A stretch of 64,000 nt of DNA from DASWNP01 sp036399175. GTDB taxonomy: Bacteria; Acidobacteriota; Blastocatellia; Pyrinomonadales; Pyrinomonadaceae. The stretch is from contig DASWNP010000053.1 of the NCBI GenBank assembly GCA_036399175.1, positions 1 to 64,000 of the forward strand, written 5' to 3'. Below the pieces are notes generated by a model, which did not search any database, was not told the origin of the DNA, and worked only from the letters and a program-made list of their open reading frames with translations. Of this stretch, positions 1 through 10,100 are shown in pieces; positions within the stretch are counted from its first letter, which is position 1, and each line of letters begins with the position of its first letter. A program made the position numbers and the translations under genes.

Positions 1-14
1 GGCGGCGCGGCTCG

Positions 15-40
15 CAGGTACTTCCAAAGCGAAGTACCTG
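15..40. other. Perfect 10-bp hairpin, 6-nt loop
   Basis: Positions 15-24 and 31-40 are exact reverse complements around the loop CAAAGC. No T-run follows on either strand, so it is not a standard intrinsic terminator. The rest of 1-206 holds a loose direct repeat (GATTAACTCGTTGAGC near 40 and GATTAACCGTTGAGCC near 82) and no convincing gene. It may be the tail of a feature that lies left of the window. Confidence 0.5.
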
Positions 41-206
41 ATTAACTCGTTGAGCTGGCGGTTCGTCAGCTTACTGTTTTTGATTAACCGTTGAGCCACT
101 GGAACAGCCTATTTCTCTATCGCTGTTCTAGACAAGCTCCAGAAAATATATTCAACGACACAAAGAAGCAGAAGACACGCAAATAGAGTTGTTCGAGTGA
201 ATCACT

Positions 207-896
207 CTAAAGCCCCACCGCTTGCGGTGGGGTGCTTTTACTATTTTGTATTACTCTGAAAGTCAAATTGATCCTCGGCTCAACAGGCTTAGAAGTTTTA
301 GGTATCTGATGCTGCCAGTATATTTGAGTCAAACCTTTCATAATTAATAGACTGCCATGCGTTAAATCGATCTCAGTTTTACCTAGTTCTTTTCTCTTTT
401 TGTGTCTGAACTGGAATCTTCGTGTTCCCCCAAAACTTACCGAACCAATTACAGGTTCCTTACCAAGTTCCGGCTCATTATCTTGATGCCAAGATACACC
501 ATCTCTTCCATTTCGGTAGAGATTTAAGAGGACGCTGTTGAAGTTTACCCTCGCGGCCTCCTCAATTTTTTTCTTAATGTATAGTAGCGTCGGCGTCCAC
601 TCGTCTGAGCTCATAGCAATGTTTGAATACGTATAGGCTTTGCCTGAATCACCATACCAAGCAGTTAATCTAGGCAGATCCATTTCTTTACCATAGTAGG
701 TAATCTTATCCTGCCTCCATGTCACCTCGTTAGATAACTTTTGAAGTATATGGTCACTTTCCTCTTTACTGAAGTAGCTGCTATAAAAAATCACATCAGC
801 GTCAGGCATAAGAAGCGTTTCAGAGACAGGGTGAGATGGATTCTTTATTTCATCTTCAAATCTAAAACTTATCTGACCCTCCGTCTTAGCTATCAC
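207..896 (-). CDS. AlkB-like 2-oxoglutarate/Fe(II) dioxygenase
   Basis: This 229-residue protein belongs to the AlkB family, which removes alkyl groups from DNA or RNA bases by oxidative demethylation with Fe(II) and 2-oxoglutarate. The iron ligands are visible: HxD at H137/D139 (WHQD) and the distal H196. The 2OG-binding RxNxTFR motif spans R208-R214. The length and the NLYRNG...WHQD pattern are close to the ALKBH2/3-like branch. Translation starts at GTG 896, nine bases after AAGGAG. The 3' end reads through a terminator-like hairpin. It is the leftmost gene of an AT-rich island with defence-type genes and lies near a methyltransferase-like gene. Its role could be repair of alkylated bases or removal of methyl marks; the sequence cannot decide which. 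Confidence 0.9.
   Translation of the reverse strand: MIAKTEGQISFRFEDEIKNPSHPVSETLLMPDADVIFYSSYFSKEESDHILQKLSNEVTWRQDKITYYGKEMDLPRLTAWYGDSGKAYTYSNIAMSSDEWTPTLLYIKKKIEEAARVNFNSVLLNLYRNGRDGVSWHQDNEPELGKEPVIGSVSFGGTRRFQFRHKKRKELGKTEIDLTHGSLLIMKGLTQIYWQHQIPKTSKPVEPRINLTFRVIQNSKSTPPQAVGL
211..238 (-). terminator. Hairpin terminator overlapping the alkB-like stop
   Basis: CCCCACCG (213-220) pairs with CGGTGGGG (225-232) around the loop CTTG. The flanks AAAGC and GCTTT extend the pairing, giving A/T tracts on both sides, so it could act in both directions. The last nine codons of the AlkB-like gene are encoded inside the hairpin. Confidence 0.6.
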
Positions 897-994
897 TTAA
901 TTAACTCCTTAGCGATAAACTATTATTCACAAAAGTAGGCCCTCTTGGCACATACTCAATTAAATCTGAACAGCCCAAAGTGGCGTTGAGATGA

Positions 995-1909
995 TTATAC
1001 CTTTGTACCTACTACCCAGAAGGAACTCCATCGGACCCTAGGATTTCTCCCCACTTCCTCAAATATTTTCCCTAAATCTGTTTTATCTTCTGTATATGGA
1101 TCCATGGTCGAATTGGTCACATGGAAATCTGATAACTCAATTCCTGCATTATCAGCCATAAGCTTTACTTCATCTTTCCACCGCTGTTCGTTGCGATCTA
1201 CAAATATGAATTTTGAGCCCGCAGGCGCATGAGAGGCCATATTATTAGTGAATGATCGGAGGTCTTCAACATCATCGAAGACCTCCGAGATTATGTAGCA
1301 CATTATATATATGTCTTGACCAAATATATTTCCCCAGTTTCCTACGTTCTCAGTTCTCGTTATATCTACAGAGGAGAAACTGCCAGAGCACACAAGAGGC
1401 CAAGCGTTTCTGTTCGCTCCAAAGTTTTCACGAAACTTTTTGTCTATATTGCGCTTTATAGCTTGCCAGCTATCTAACCACTCGTTGACTCGATCCAAAA
1501 CTAAGAAATCTACTGCTAATTGGTCTCTCGCGCCTCTCAATTCCGCCCACTTAGCAAGTCCCAGCAGCTCGGTTCCTGGACCTCCACCGAAACTGCAAAT
1601 CTCAATATGCCCCTTTTCCCGCTGAACATTATCTATATACTCTTGGAGGCTTGGGCTTTGAGAGATTACATCTTCAATCTGGCTTGCGTTAGCAGCGGCA
1701 ATCCCATACAAATAAGCCATTCGACATAGAGGGTCGTCATATGGGATGTTAGGCTGTCGGCCAGACCTCCATTCTTTGGTGTTGTTTACAAGATGTCGTT
1801 TGATATCTTCGAGAGCATCTTCACGCGTAATTCCTCGCTGTGCCGCAATACCGCCAAGGTTTCCTTCGATAACGTCCCGAGCGGTTTCAAAGTATTTTAT
1901 TGCGGGCAT
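995..1909 (-). CDS. SAM-dependent methyltransferase-like protein
   Basis: A 304-residue soluble protein with a class I methyltransferase look. A glycine-rich motif I (SFGGGPGTE, residues 106-114) follows a hydrophobic strand, and about 25 residues later LVLDR places an acidic residue (D139) where SAM ribose is usually bound. A hydrophobic strand IYIMCYIISEVF matches motif IV. The N-terminal ~100 residues are helical and unfamiliar. I cannot name the substrate. The start ATG is supported by GGAGAAATAAAC just upstream. It is encoded in the same direction as the AlkB-like gene, separated by about 100 bases, so co-transcription is possible. A methylating and a demethylating enzyme side by side is suggestive, but a functional link is inference. 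Confidence 0.65.
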   Translation of the reverse strand: MPAIKYFETARDVIEGNLGGIAAQRGITREDALEDIKRHLVNNTKEWRSGRQPNIPYDDPLCRMAYLYGIAAANASQIEDVISQSPSLQEYIDNVQREKGHIEICSFGGGPGTELLGLAKWAELRGARDQLAVDFLVLDRVNEWLDSWQAIKRNIDKKFRENFGANRNAWPLVCSGSFSSVDITRTENVGNWGNIFGQDIYIMCYIISEVFDDVEDLRSFTNNMASHAPAGSKFIFVDRNEQRWKDEVKLMADNAGIELSDFHVTNSTMDPYTEDKTDLGKIFEEVGRNPRVRWSSFWVVGTKV

Positions 1910-2059
1910 GTTTATTTCTCCTGATTTGTGAAGTTTTAGCTAGAGCCAATCAAAGCGTGTTTTGTTATATTACACTCTTAACTTGAAACAGTTAAGATCG
2001 GTCGCTGAAATTTGATTAGACATTAATCACAGCTTGTATCGCCCAGCCTGAGGCATTCC

Positions 2060-2365
2060 TCATTCTTTAATCTCCTCCCAAATCCATGTGAACGCCCCTA
2101 TTGGGTAAAACTTAGCTCCGTCAATCATGGTTGATGGAAACGATTCACATTCATTGGGGTCAGAACTCTCATCTTCACCTGCAAAGACAAATTGGTCTAA
2201 GTCTTCATCATACCAAGCGCCAAACCCGAAACGTCGAGACACATCAGCGACACGCTGGGCTTGTTCGAATGTAAAGTAAGGGCAAGCAAACCCATTCCAA
2301 ACTTCCCCCAATGAGTATCCATCAAACGACTGACCGATGAGTGGATCCAAACTAAATTTCGACAC
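2060..2365 (-). CDS. Small acidic protein of unknown function
   Basis: About 101 residues with no family I recognise. It is rich in aromatic and acidic residues (GFGAWYDEDLDQF; EDESSDPNE), has no signal peptide or membrane segment, and ends in WIWEEIKE. GTG at 2365 is preferred over the upstream TTG at 2371 because GGGAG sits seven bases before the GTG but almost touches the TTG. It is followed by the methyltransferase-like gene in the same direction about 150 bases on. Small proteins like this are common in islands. Its base composition matches its AT-rich neighbours. Confidence 0.55.
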   Translation of the reverse strand: MSKFSLDPLIGQSFDGYSLGEVWNGFACPYFTFEQAQRVADVSRRFGFGAWYDEDLDQFVFAGEDESSDPNECESFPSTMIDGAKFYPIGAFTWIWEEIKE

Positions 2366-2408
2366 TCTCAAACTCCCTTTTCCTCAATTCCATAATTCAA
2401 CTAAATTG

Positions 2409-2439
2409 ACTGACTCAGTTCGCTAACTCACGGAGTTAG
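2409..2439. promoter_or_regulatory. Two adjacent palindromes in a divergent intergenic region
   Basis: ACTGACTCAGT (2409-2419) is a perfect palindrome around one base. Immediately after it, CTAACTC (2423-2429) and GAGTTAG (2433-2439) form a second inverted repeat around ACG. They lie between the leftward small gene and the rightward nuclease-STAND gene, where an operator would be expected. The remainder of 2366-2677 shows no gene. Confidence 0.35.
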
Positions 2440-2677
2440 GCAATGAAAGAGTGATTAGCAACGCCGAGAGTCTGGACTGATAGTGTCCCATAGATCGTAC
2501 ATTGTAACAACAGTGAAACCAGCTAAGGAAACTCGTAATACTTATCTTGGGCTTACTCAGAAATATATAAAATTGTGCATACGAGTGTCCTAATAAATGC
2601 CATGCTATTTTAAGTACTGCGTTATTTCAGCAATGTTAGCTCTACAACATTTCCACTATTTACCTTATCATCCCTCT

Positions 2678-5102
2678 ATGATTAGGTACGATTTAGATAA
2701 ACTCGGGTGGTATGAGTTTGAAGAATTAATTCAAACTCTCTTGAAGGCTTCTCTTGGTCCGGGCATTGAGGCTTGGGGTGGGCGAAGGGACAATGGGCGT
2801 GATGCTTATTATTCGGGACCGCTCAAATACCCATCTGGCACGCAGGAAGAGGGCCCTTTTCTATTCCAATGTAAGTTTGTTGAAGGGGCTAACGCCGCAG
2901 GCGCGAATCCCCAACCTCTTGTTTTGAAGGCCGTACGTGCCGAGTGCAATGAGATCAGAGAAAGAGACTGGCCTCCCCCCCACTTTTTATACTCTCCTGA
3001 CGAACGCTGTACTGTTTCCTGCCACGCGGGATGAAATTATCAGGCTAATAAAAGGAGTGCTGCCGAACACCAATGTAATTTCACAGGGAGGGGGAGACAT
3101 TTGCGCGCTACTAGATCTAAATCCAAAAGTTGTGCGAGCCTTCCCACAAATTCTCGGCTTACGTAATCTGCAAGACCTTTTAAGTGAACGTCTAAACGCT
3201 GACATCTTAGCTAGGAGTGAAACCGCTATTAAAGAGGCTGAAGACTTGGTACGTGTTTTTGTTCCAACGGCAGCCTACTATGATGCCCTCTCCAAACTTG
3301 GAAAATATTTTTTTGTAATTCTTGAAGGCATGCCGGAGATGGGTAAAACGACGATAGGGAGAATTATCTCCTTAACGAAAATGAACGACGGATGGTCTGC
3401 CATTGAATGTCGATCATCAGATGATTTTCTCAAGAGCTATCGTTATGAAGACAAACAAGTTTTTTTTGCCGATGATTTCTTCGGTCGGATTACGTACGAT
3501 CCGGGTCGAGTCAGTAAGTGGCAAGATGACCTTCCACATATTTTCCGAAGGTTGGATTCTAATCACTGGCTTATATTTACAAGCCGAATTCATCTTCTGA
3601 AGATTGCTAAAGACTCACTTGATGTCAGCGGACTTAATGATATTTTCCCTAAACTGAGTGAGGTCACGGTTGACGCTGGAAGTCTTACAGAGAGAGAGAA
3701 GGCTCTAATCCTTTATCGTCATGCCAAGACCGCAGATTTTTCTACTCAGGTAAAAAATGTAGTAAGGCGTGAGGCTTCGAAAATCATTGGCAATACTTAC
3801 TTCACTCCTGAGAGGATTAAGCGACTCGTCAGACAAGTGCTCCTCCATGAGATTCAACCTCACGTTGACACCCTCTCTGTGGGTCTTATTGCTCAAATAA
3901 TCCAAACGAGCCTCAGCAGTCCGACAATCAGCATGCGAAGAACTTTTGAGGCTATCGCTGCTGCACATAGGTGGCTTTTATTCGCGATGGTAGAGGCAAG
4001 TAGTTTAGGAACTCCAAATTTAGAAGATGTCCGTAGGCGCTATGAAGCTATCTGTCCTGAAGAGGATCTACAACCGTTCGATTTAATAATTGATGAATTG
4101 AGTGAGGCTTTTGTGAATCGCTCTCAAAGCGAAGCAGGAACGAAGCTTTACTGGATGCACCCTAGCGCAATGGATATGGTGGTTGAAGCTTTCGCTCAAG
4201 ATGAGCGTCTTCGGAGGCATTACCTCTCCCATTGCAGTGCCCAAGGCATTGCATTGGCTACTTCTATCGGCGGAGGGACACGAGGAGCGCGTGAAGTCCC
4301 TCTTCTTTTGAATGAAGAGGATTGGAGGCTCTGCGCAGAGCGAGCTAAAGAACTTTTGGAATTGGGCTACGCCGTTCTTCGAATACTATTCGACAATTAT
4401 CGTGCAATCCTGATTGAGTCCCGCAAAGATTCATCGGTTCAAATACCCGAGAGATACTCTAGGCTACTCTTTGATGATGTCATAGGAAAGATTGTTGACC
4501 TCGCCCAAGCAGGTCAATATGAGTGGACGGTGTTAGAGCTAGAGATGTTTTATTCAGCGCGTGCTCTTTCACAAAGATATATTCCAACGGTAAACCCTAG
4601 TCAGCTTTTTAATGAAATTAGTAAAGCAACAAAGGGGGCCCTTGAAAGCTCATCCTTTGACCCATCTGATTTTGATGAGTTTCAACAGCTAGCAGCATTG
4701 CTTGATCAAAATGATCCTACCTTTTTAGTTAAGCCAAATATTAAACCCATAGTTAGCGATTTAATTGATTTATATATAAAGCGTGGCATCGATGAAGCTG
4801 AAAACGACAACTACTATTTCGATAATGACGATGTGGAGGCAATCGAGAGGGAGGTAGGAAAGCTTGAGGAGCTTTCTGCTATTTACGAGGGCCTCTCTAA
4901 ATTATCTTTCCTAAGAAAAGAGGTTTCTAACGAGTTAAAACAGCACGCTGACACATTCCAAAATCAAGCGTTCCAACTAGCTGATCTAGCTAAGGAAATT
5001 AGAGAGAACACCCCTGATCCTTCCGACTATGATTATCATGATATTGGAGCGGCAAAGAGTTCTGAGCGCTTCAGCATTAGCGATATTTTCTCAGACCTTT
5101 AG
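2678..5102 (+). pseudogene. Restriction-endonuclease-like/STAND NTPase fusion, split by +1 frameshift
   Basis: Read with one C removed from the C7 run at 2975-2981, this is a single protein of about 807 residues. The N-terminal ~110 residues are an Mrr/PD-(D/E)xK-type nuclease: E15/E16, D42 in GRDA, and Q64-C-K66. Then comes a P-loop STAND NTPase (nSTAND3-like): Walker A GMPEMGKTT near 3327-3352 and Walker B VFFADDFFG near 3459-3483. A long helical C-terminal region follows, the usual sensor part of STAND proteins. Such fusions are known as anti-phage sensors that activate a nuclease effector. As written, frame one stops at 3034 and the NTPase frame opens only at 2937. A start at 2678 fits the nuclease domain better than 2597, though neither has a clear ribosome site. 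The shift may be a real lesion, phase variation, recoding or a sequencing error. Confidence 0.75.
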
Positions 5103-5227
5103 ACGATACATTCAGTTTTTAGTTTTTAACGACGCGAAAATCGGGCAAGGAATGCATCAAGTATGCGCATGTAGAATTGGAAAGTGCCCAGATGTATACC
5201 AGTTAACCCTGGCGCATTGCCATATCT

Positions 5228-6898
5228 TCATATCTTAATTCCTCTTTTTCCGAGGTCATCTCTAGAGAGAACCTTTATGCTGTCCATGTATTTTATTGCG
5301 AAGATGTGGACCTGATATTCGTCCGTGGTTAAGGTGAATTTGTACGGTTTCGGGGTCTTATTGATTTTGGCTTTACGGCCGCTGGCCGGCACGTCCCAAC
5401 AGAGCACCTTTGGATATTGAGTAGGCGTATGGCCATGCGTCTTGTAGTTGTAGAAGTTATTTTCAACCTCAACTACTGTGGCGCGAGAGGGCTCGCTACT
5501 TTTGTCTTCTTGGAAGTTTACTAGCAGATCCGGACCTTTCGCAGCGCCAATGTACGCTAAGGTAGTGAAGGTCTCAAAGGGAAGCGCTCCGAACGCTTCC
5601 AGTTTCCAGATTAAGGCATTAACCTCAGCCTCATTTTGAGGTTCTCGTATAAGGATAACGGGATCATTTCCTGCTCTCTCTAAGACTACCCAGTTTTGAT
5701 CTGGTTGTTCTATCTTGCGCTTCTCTTCTGCAAGAATGCCTCCTTGCTTCTCTACCTTCTCGCGCTCGGACAGTCGTCGGAAAGCGAGGTATGTTTCGGA
5801 TGACTCAACCCTCTGGAAAAGCTCAGTTACTACCTTCTTTAGTTCGAGGGTCTTAGAGGAATCGACAAGGGCGCTCCTCGATATGTTCATCTCGTCTTGG
5901 ATTGCATCGCATTCCACGACAAGGCATGTGCGAGCCTCGCCGGGGCGCGCAGTGCGGATTGATGTGGCTCCATACTCCTCCATATCGAGGTTAAAATACG
6001 GTATACCTTTTACCGACAGGATGAGACCGGTGTTCAAGTTCTTACCAGCAAGCTCATATCGATCTGGCTTCCATGTAACGAAGCCCTTGAGTCGGATTTG
6101 CATAGTCTTGACGCTTTTAGGAGTAAGATTAATGAATAGAGTTTGTACGGACTCATCCAGTTTAAGCTCCTCATGCGCGAAGCTATCAAAATCAATTGAG
6201 CTGAACTCAGGGAACCCGAACGGAACACACTCAGTCTGACCTAAGACGGAAAGCCAAATCTCGGGCTCATGCGGTCGCTTTCGCGTGAATCCCGCGAAAG
6301 TTCTGTGGAGAAGATAAGCGCGAATTTGGTCAAAGGTAAATGGCTCTTCCTTCTGGTGCGGCGGGTGACCAATTACCTTGATCTTCGTTCCCGGAGCTTG
6401 CGATGGGTATTCGCTTATTCGAGGGCGAGGGACATTACCGTTATCCAACGTATCCCACGGCTCATTAACCCGAACATCGTACATCTGATGTGGAGATCCG
6501 GCGCAAGTCTCGATCTCGACTCGGCGCGACTGGTAAGACAGTTTCGAGCCGAGCCCCTTCCACGAGAACTCATCAGCCGCAAGGCCAACAATGCCTGAGA
6601 GGCCAAGGCCAAGGAACTTATCGAGTCGACCGGGAATGTCCTTGTTTCCCGTGTAGTTCATGCCGCATCCATCATCCGAAATTTCGAAGATGTGACCATC
6701 CTTATCCCGAGTGTAACTGATCTCTATCTTTCTAGCCCCGACCTGCTCGGCACCGGAGTTAGACAGGAGTTCGCGTATCAAATCCAACGGGTGCGCCCGC
6801 TCTTTGATTAACTGCTTGAAGAGTGCGACTTCGCTGAAAGCCGGGGTGACTTCGCGGGATTTACTTTTGAGTGCGTCTCCAATGGTATTGAAGGACAT
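5228..6898 (-). CDS. GHKL-family ATPase with nuclease-like C-terminal tail
   Basis: About 556 residues. The N-terminal half is a Bergerat-fold (GHKL) ATPase as in MORC, Hsp90 and MutL: N-box with E43 and N47 (RELLSNS), G1 DDGCGM at 75-80, and G2 GLGSKLS near 115-121. The last ~100 residues resemble a PD-(D/E)xK core (GPDLLV with D457, then VVEVENN with E477/E479 and K486), which I infer rather than recognise. ATG 6898 is chosen because AGGAGG sits seven bases upstream; that site would lie inside a gene starting at the earlier ATG 6916. It converges on the nuclease-STAND gene with a ~125-base gap. GHKL ATPases with nuclease domains occur in defence islands, so a nucleic-acid-sensing role is plausible but unproven. 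Confidence 0.7.
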   Translation of the reverse strand: MSFNTIGDALKSKSREVTPAFSEVALFKQLIKERAHPLDLIRELLSNSGAEQVGARKIEISYTRDKDGHIFEISDDGCGMNYTGNKDIPGRLDKFLGLGLSGIVGLAADEFSWKGLGSKLSYQSRRVEIETCAGSPHQMYDVRVNEPWDTLDNGNVPRPRISEYPSQAPGTKIKVIGHPPHQKEEPFTFDQIRAYLLHRTFAGFTRKRPHEPEIWLSVLGQTECVPFGFPEFSSIDFDSFAHEELKLDESVQTLFINLTPKSVKTMQIRLKGFVTWKPDRYELAGKNLNTGLILSVKGIPYFNLDMEEYGATSIRTARPGEARTCLVVECDAIQDEMNISRSALVDSSKTLELKKVVTELFQRVESSETYLAFRRLSEREKVEKQGGILAEEKRKIEQPDQNWVVLERAGNDPVILIREPQNEAEVNALIWKLEAFGALPFETFTTLAYIGAAKGPDLLVNFQEDKSSEPSRATVVEVENNFYNYKTHGHTPTQYPKVLCWDVPASGRKAKINKTPKPYKFTLTTDEYQVHIFAIKYMDSIKVLSRDDLGKRGIKI

Positions 6899-7171
6899 GC
6901 AATCCTCCTCGTTCATCTTTCAGATACGCGAAAAGACAGTGCCAGTATCTGGCTTGAACCCTCTCGGCAGTCAATCTATTAGTGCTACTGTTAAGTGGCG
7001 CGGATCCATCTCGTCATCCTGCATGCGTCTTGGGCAACTTCGGTGAGCTATAACTGTTCAACATAATAAAAATTCTTATTACCCATTCTTATATTTTTAA
7101 GTCTTGTTTCTATCTTGTGAGCGGCATTCGATCAATATATAAGAATAGAGCAACAAATCTTTTACAAATCA

Positions 7172-10100
7172 TTAATTCAACGGAAGCGCACTTTCGAGTC
7201 GTGCGATTAATTGCATAACTCGTGAGGCAGCCCTTTCACAGTCCGTACGTTCATATCGATTCAGTGCTAATTGGTAATAGCCTAATGCCCCCTCAATATC
7301 TAATGATCGCCTCAAGGCGTCCCCAATCAATTCATGAGCTTGTGCCTGCTCAAAGGGCTCGTTAAGATTTTGTGGGCTGAAAAGGTCAGCAGCTTGCTTG
7401 AAAAAACCTAAGGCGTTAGACAAATCACCACGAGCTAAAGCCAAGCGCCCACGACCCAGGAGAACAAGTCCTACGCCAAGACTAGGATTTTTGCCCGCTT
7501 TGTCATAGAGCTTTTCAGCTTGGCTAAACTCGTTTTCTGCCCCATCAAAGTTTTGTAAACGCACGTAAACATCGCCTAATCCACGGCGGCAGTGTGCTTG
7601 TCCAAATTCAGATACTTTATAGAATATTTCGAGCGCTTCTAGGTATTTATCTTTAGCTCCTACTAAGTTAGCTTGAACAAGCAATACGTATGCGTAACCA
7701 CGAATTATGTTTCCACGGATGTTAAGAGAAACATCTGGGATCTGAGCCATATCCGCCATGGCAGCTTTGAAACATTTTTCAGCTTCATCGAATTCTTCAA
7801 GCTTGCGATAAGCATCCAGCAAACCTGTCCAGCATTTTAACCTGTATTGAGGATTCATCTCTTCGTATGATTCCTTCACATACTTCTCATATAGATTGGC
7901 GGAATTGCGGATGCTACCGATTTTGTATTCAAAATGTGCAAAGGCACGCTTTGTTTCATATTTAATCTCTGTTGAGCTGTATCCGCTGTTAAGAACCTCA
8001 TGGAAATATGGCCGCGCCCTCTCATTCTCGCCGCGGAGCCACAGAATATTACCGCTGTAATAACGGCAGCTCATCACTTTTTCCATATCGTTATTGATTC
8101 GAAAGACGTCAGCCGCCCTATCAAAGTAATGGACAGCGTCCTCTGCCGAGGAAATAACATTCTTGTAACCACTAAGATTGTTGTGATAGGCCCAGTACAG
8201 AAGCAAGACGCATTCTGCCGCAGCTAGTGTTAATGGATTTGTTGATGGATCTATTCGCCGATCAAGGAATGCATGAATGTTATGGAAGTGTTCTTGTATG
8301 AGCTGATTCTTATAGCGTGGATCTTTATCTTCCCCTTGTGGGGCGTGCGTCTGCACGAAGGTTGAGTAAAATTTGTCAATAGCCTCTGCACTCTGTGCAA
8401 GTGCCTCGCGCAGCCGATGGGTACGATTACTTTCAACAGAGCGCCTCTTGTTCTGGGCGTAAAGGAATATAGGCCCGAGCATCTTATGGCGACGTTCTTC
8501 GCCTTCGATAAGAGAACGATTTTCTAGCATGGCGAATGCTTTTATTGCAGTCGTCTCTTTATCTCCCCAAATCTCACTTACTTGGCTTCCAAGTATGCCG
8601 TCAGGAAGGAGTGACATGGCGAGGAAGAAAAGTTGCTCTTCATCCTCTAACGTCTCATAACTTAATTCGAATGAGGCTGTGAGATTTTTTTCGTCTATCG
8701 GAACATTAATTTTGAATTCAGCAATATCAGCGAACTTCTCCTGCCAGAGCCTGCTCAACTTGTCAAAATCAACTTTTGCGGAGTAACTGAACCGGGCAAC
8801 GATTTTAATAGAGAGAGCGTGCCTTCCAAGCTTATCCGAGATAAAGTCTGCAACTTTTTCCTCGCTTTCATCCTTGAACAGATAATTTGACTCCAGATGG
8901 AACAACTTGATAGCGTCTTCAGATCTTAGCACCTTAACTGGCTGCAACGCTAAACCCGCTATATCAAACCGGACTTGGCTTGTGATAATTACGGTAGACC
9001 CACCAGAAAGCGAGTCAATCAAGCTCCTCAGGAATCGTCCAACCTGTTCTATGTTGTTGTTGCGCAGAATCGATTCAAAACTGTCAAGGATGATTAAAGC
9101 CCTTTTTGATGAGAGAAGGTTTAGTGGGTTAGCCGCATCTGGATCACCCAAGGCACCACCTATTTGTTTACTTATATTTGTTACTTGTTTTTCATTTTGG
9201 AGATCTACCTCGAAGACTCCATCTGGGTACTGGTTACTTTCATTCAGCGTGACAGCAACGTACCTAGCAAGCATTGTTTTCCCCTGCCCCGGCGACCCAT
9301 ATAGAAGGAGTATGCGTCTATCTCGTAACAAGTCTATTGCATTATCTCTGTCGACATCCCGCCCAATCGGCGTTTGTGTCAGATAAACTCGCCGATGCAT
9401 TGGGTATGGGTCAGTTGTTATGGCTGCACTTGCAGCATTAATTGAGGCGGCGCGGGTCATACGCGGTGGAGAGCTAGCAGCACCTCCGTGTCGCTCTTTA
9501 AAGTGTTGCCACTCCTTCAACTCCCAGATTCCTTCTAAGTCAGTATGGCCAGGTATTGTCTGCGCCTTCCAAGTGCCGGTTCGCCTGTCATACTGCCTAA
9601 GCCAGACTTGCCCTTCCCCATTGTCTAAGTTTAGGCGCACTAAGTTGTAACCATTGTCTCTATCTATACGGTCATAACAGGCAGCAGCAGCAATTCTGAC
9701 ATGACCATTAGTTCTCTCATCTACCCAAATGTCATGCTGGTGCCCATGTAGAAAGAAGTTGAAGTTGCCTTCGAGGAGCGTAGACACTGAGGGGTCTTCG
9801 TGCTCTGTATACCAGTTAACCGGATGATGCATGAGGACTATTGACAGATCGGCTTTCCTGAGATCGTGCCATGCCTTACTAAGTTGCCACCGACCGCACA
9901 ACCACAATTTACCCTTCTCTTTATCTCTGCCACTTGACCAAGCGGAATTGAAACCGGCTATATTGACTTTGCAACCTCCCACATCCCTGACATTGCTATA
10001 TACAAGGCGATCAGGATCCTCCAAAAGATGTTTATAGTTATATTTCTCTAGAAAGTTTCTATATTCGCTCAACCTGGAAGCAAAGCGGCTCCATTGCGTT

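Noticed and set aside
1..206. Possible attC-like or attachment site at the left end
   Set aside because: Short repeats and GTTGAGC-type words are present, but the paired core sites and spacing of an integron attC could not be matched.
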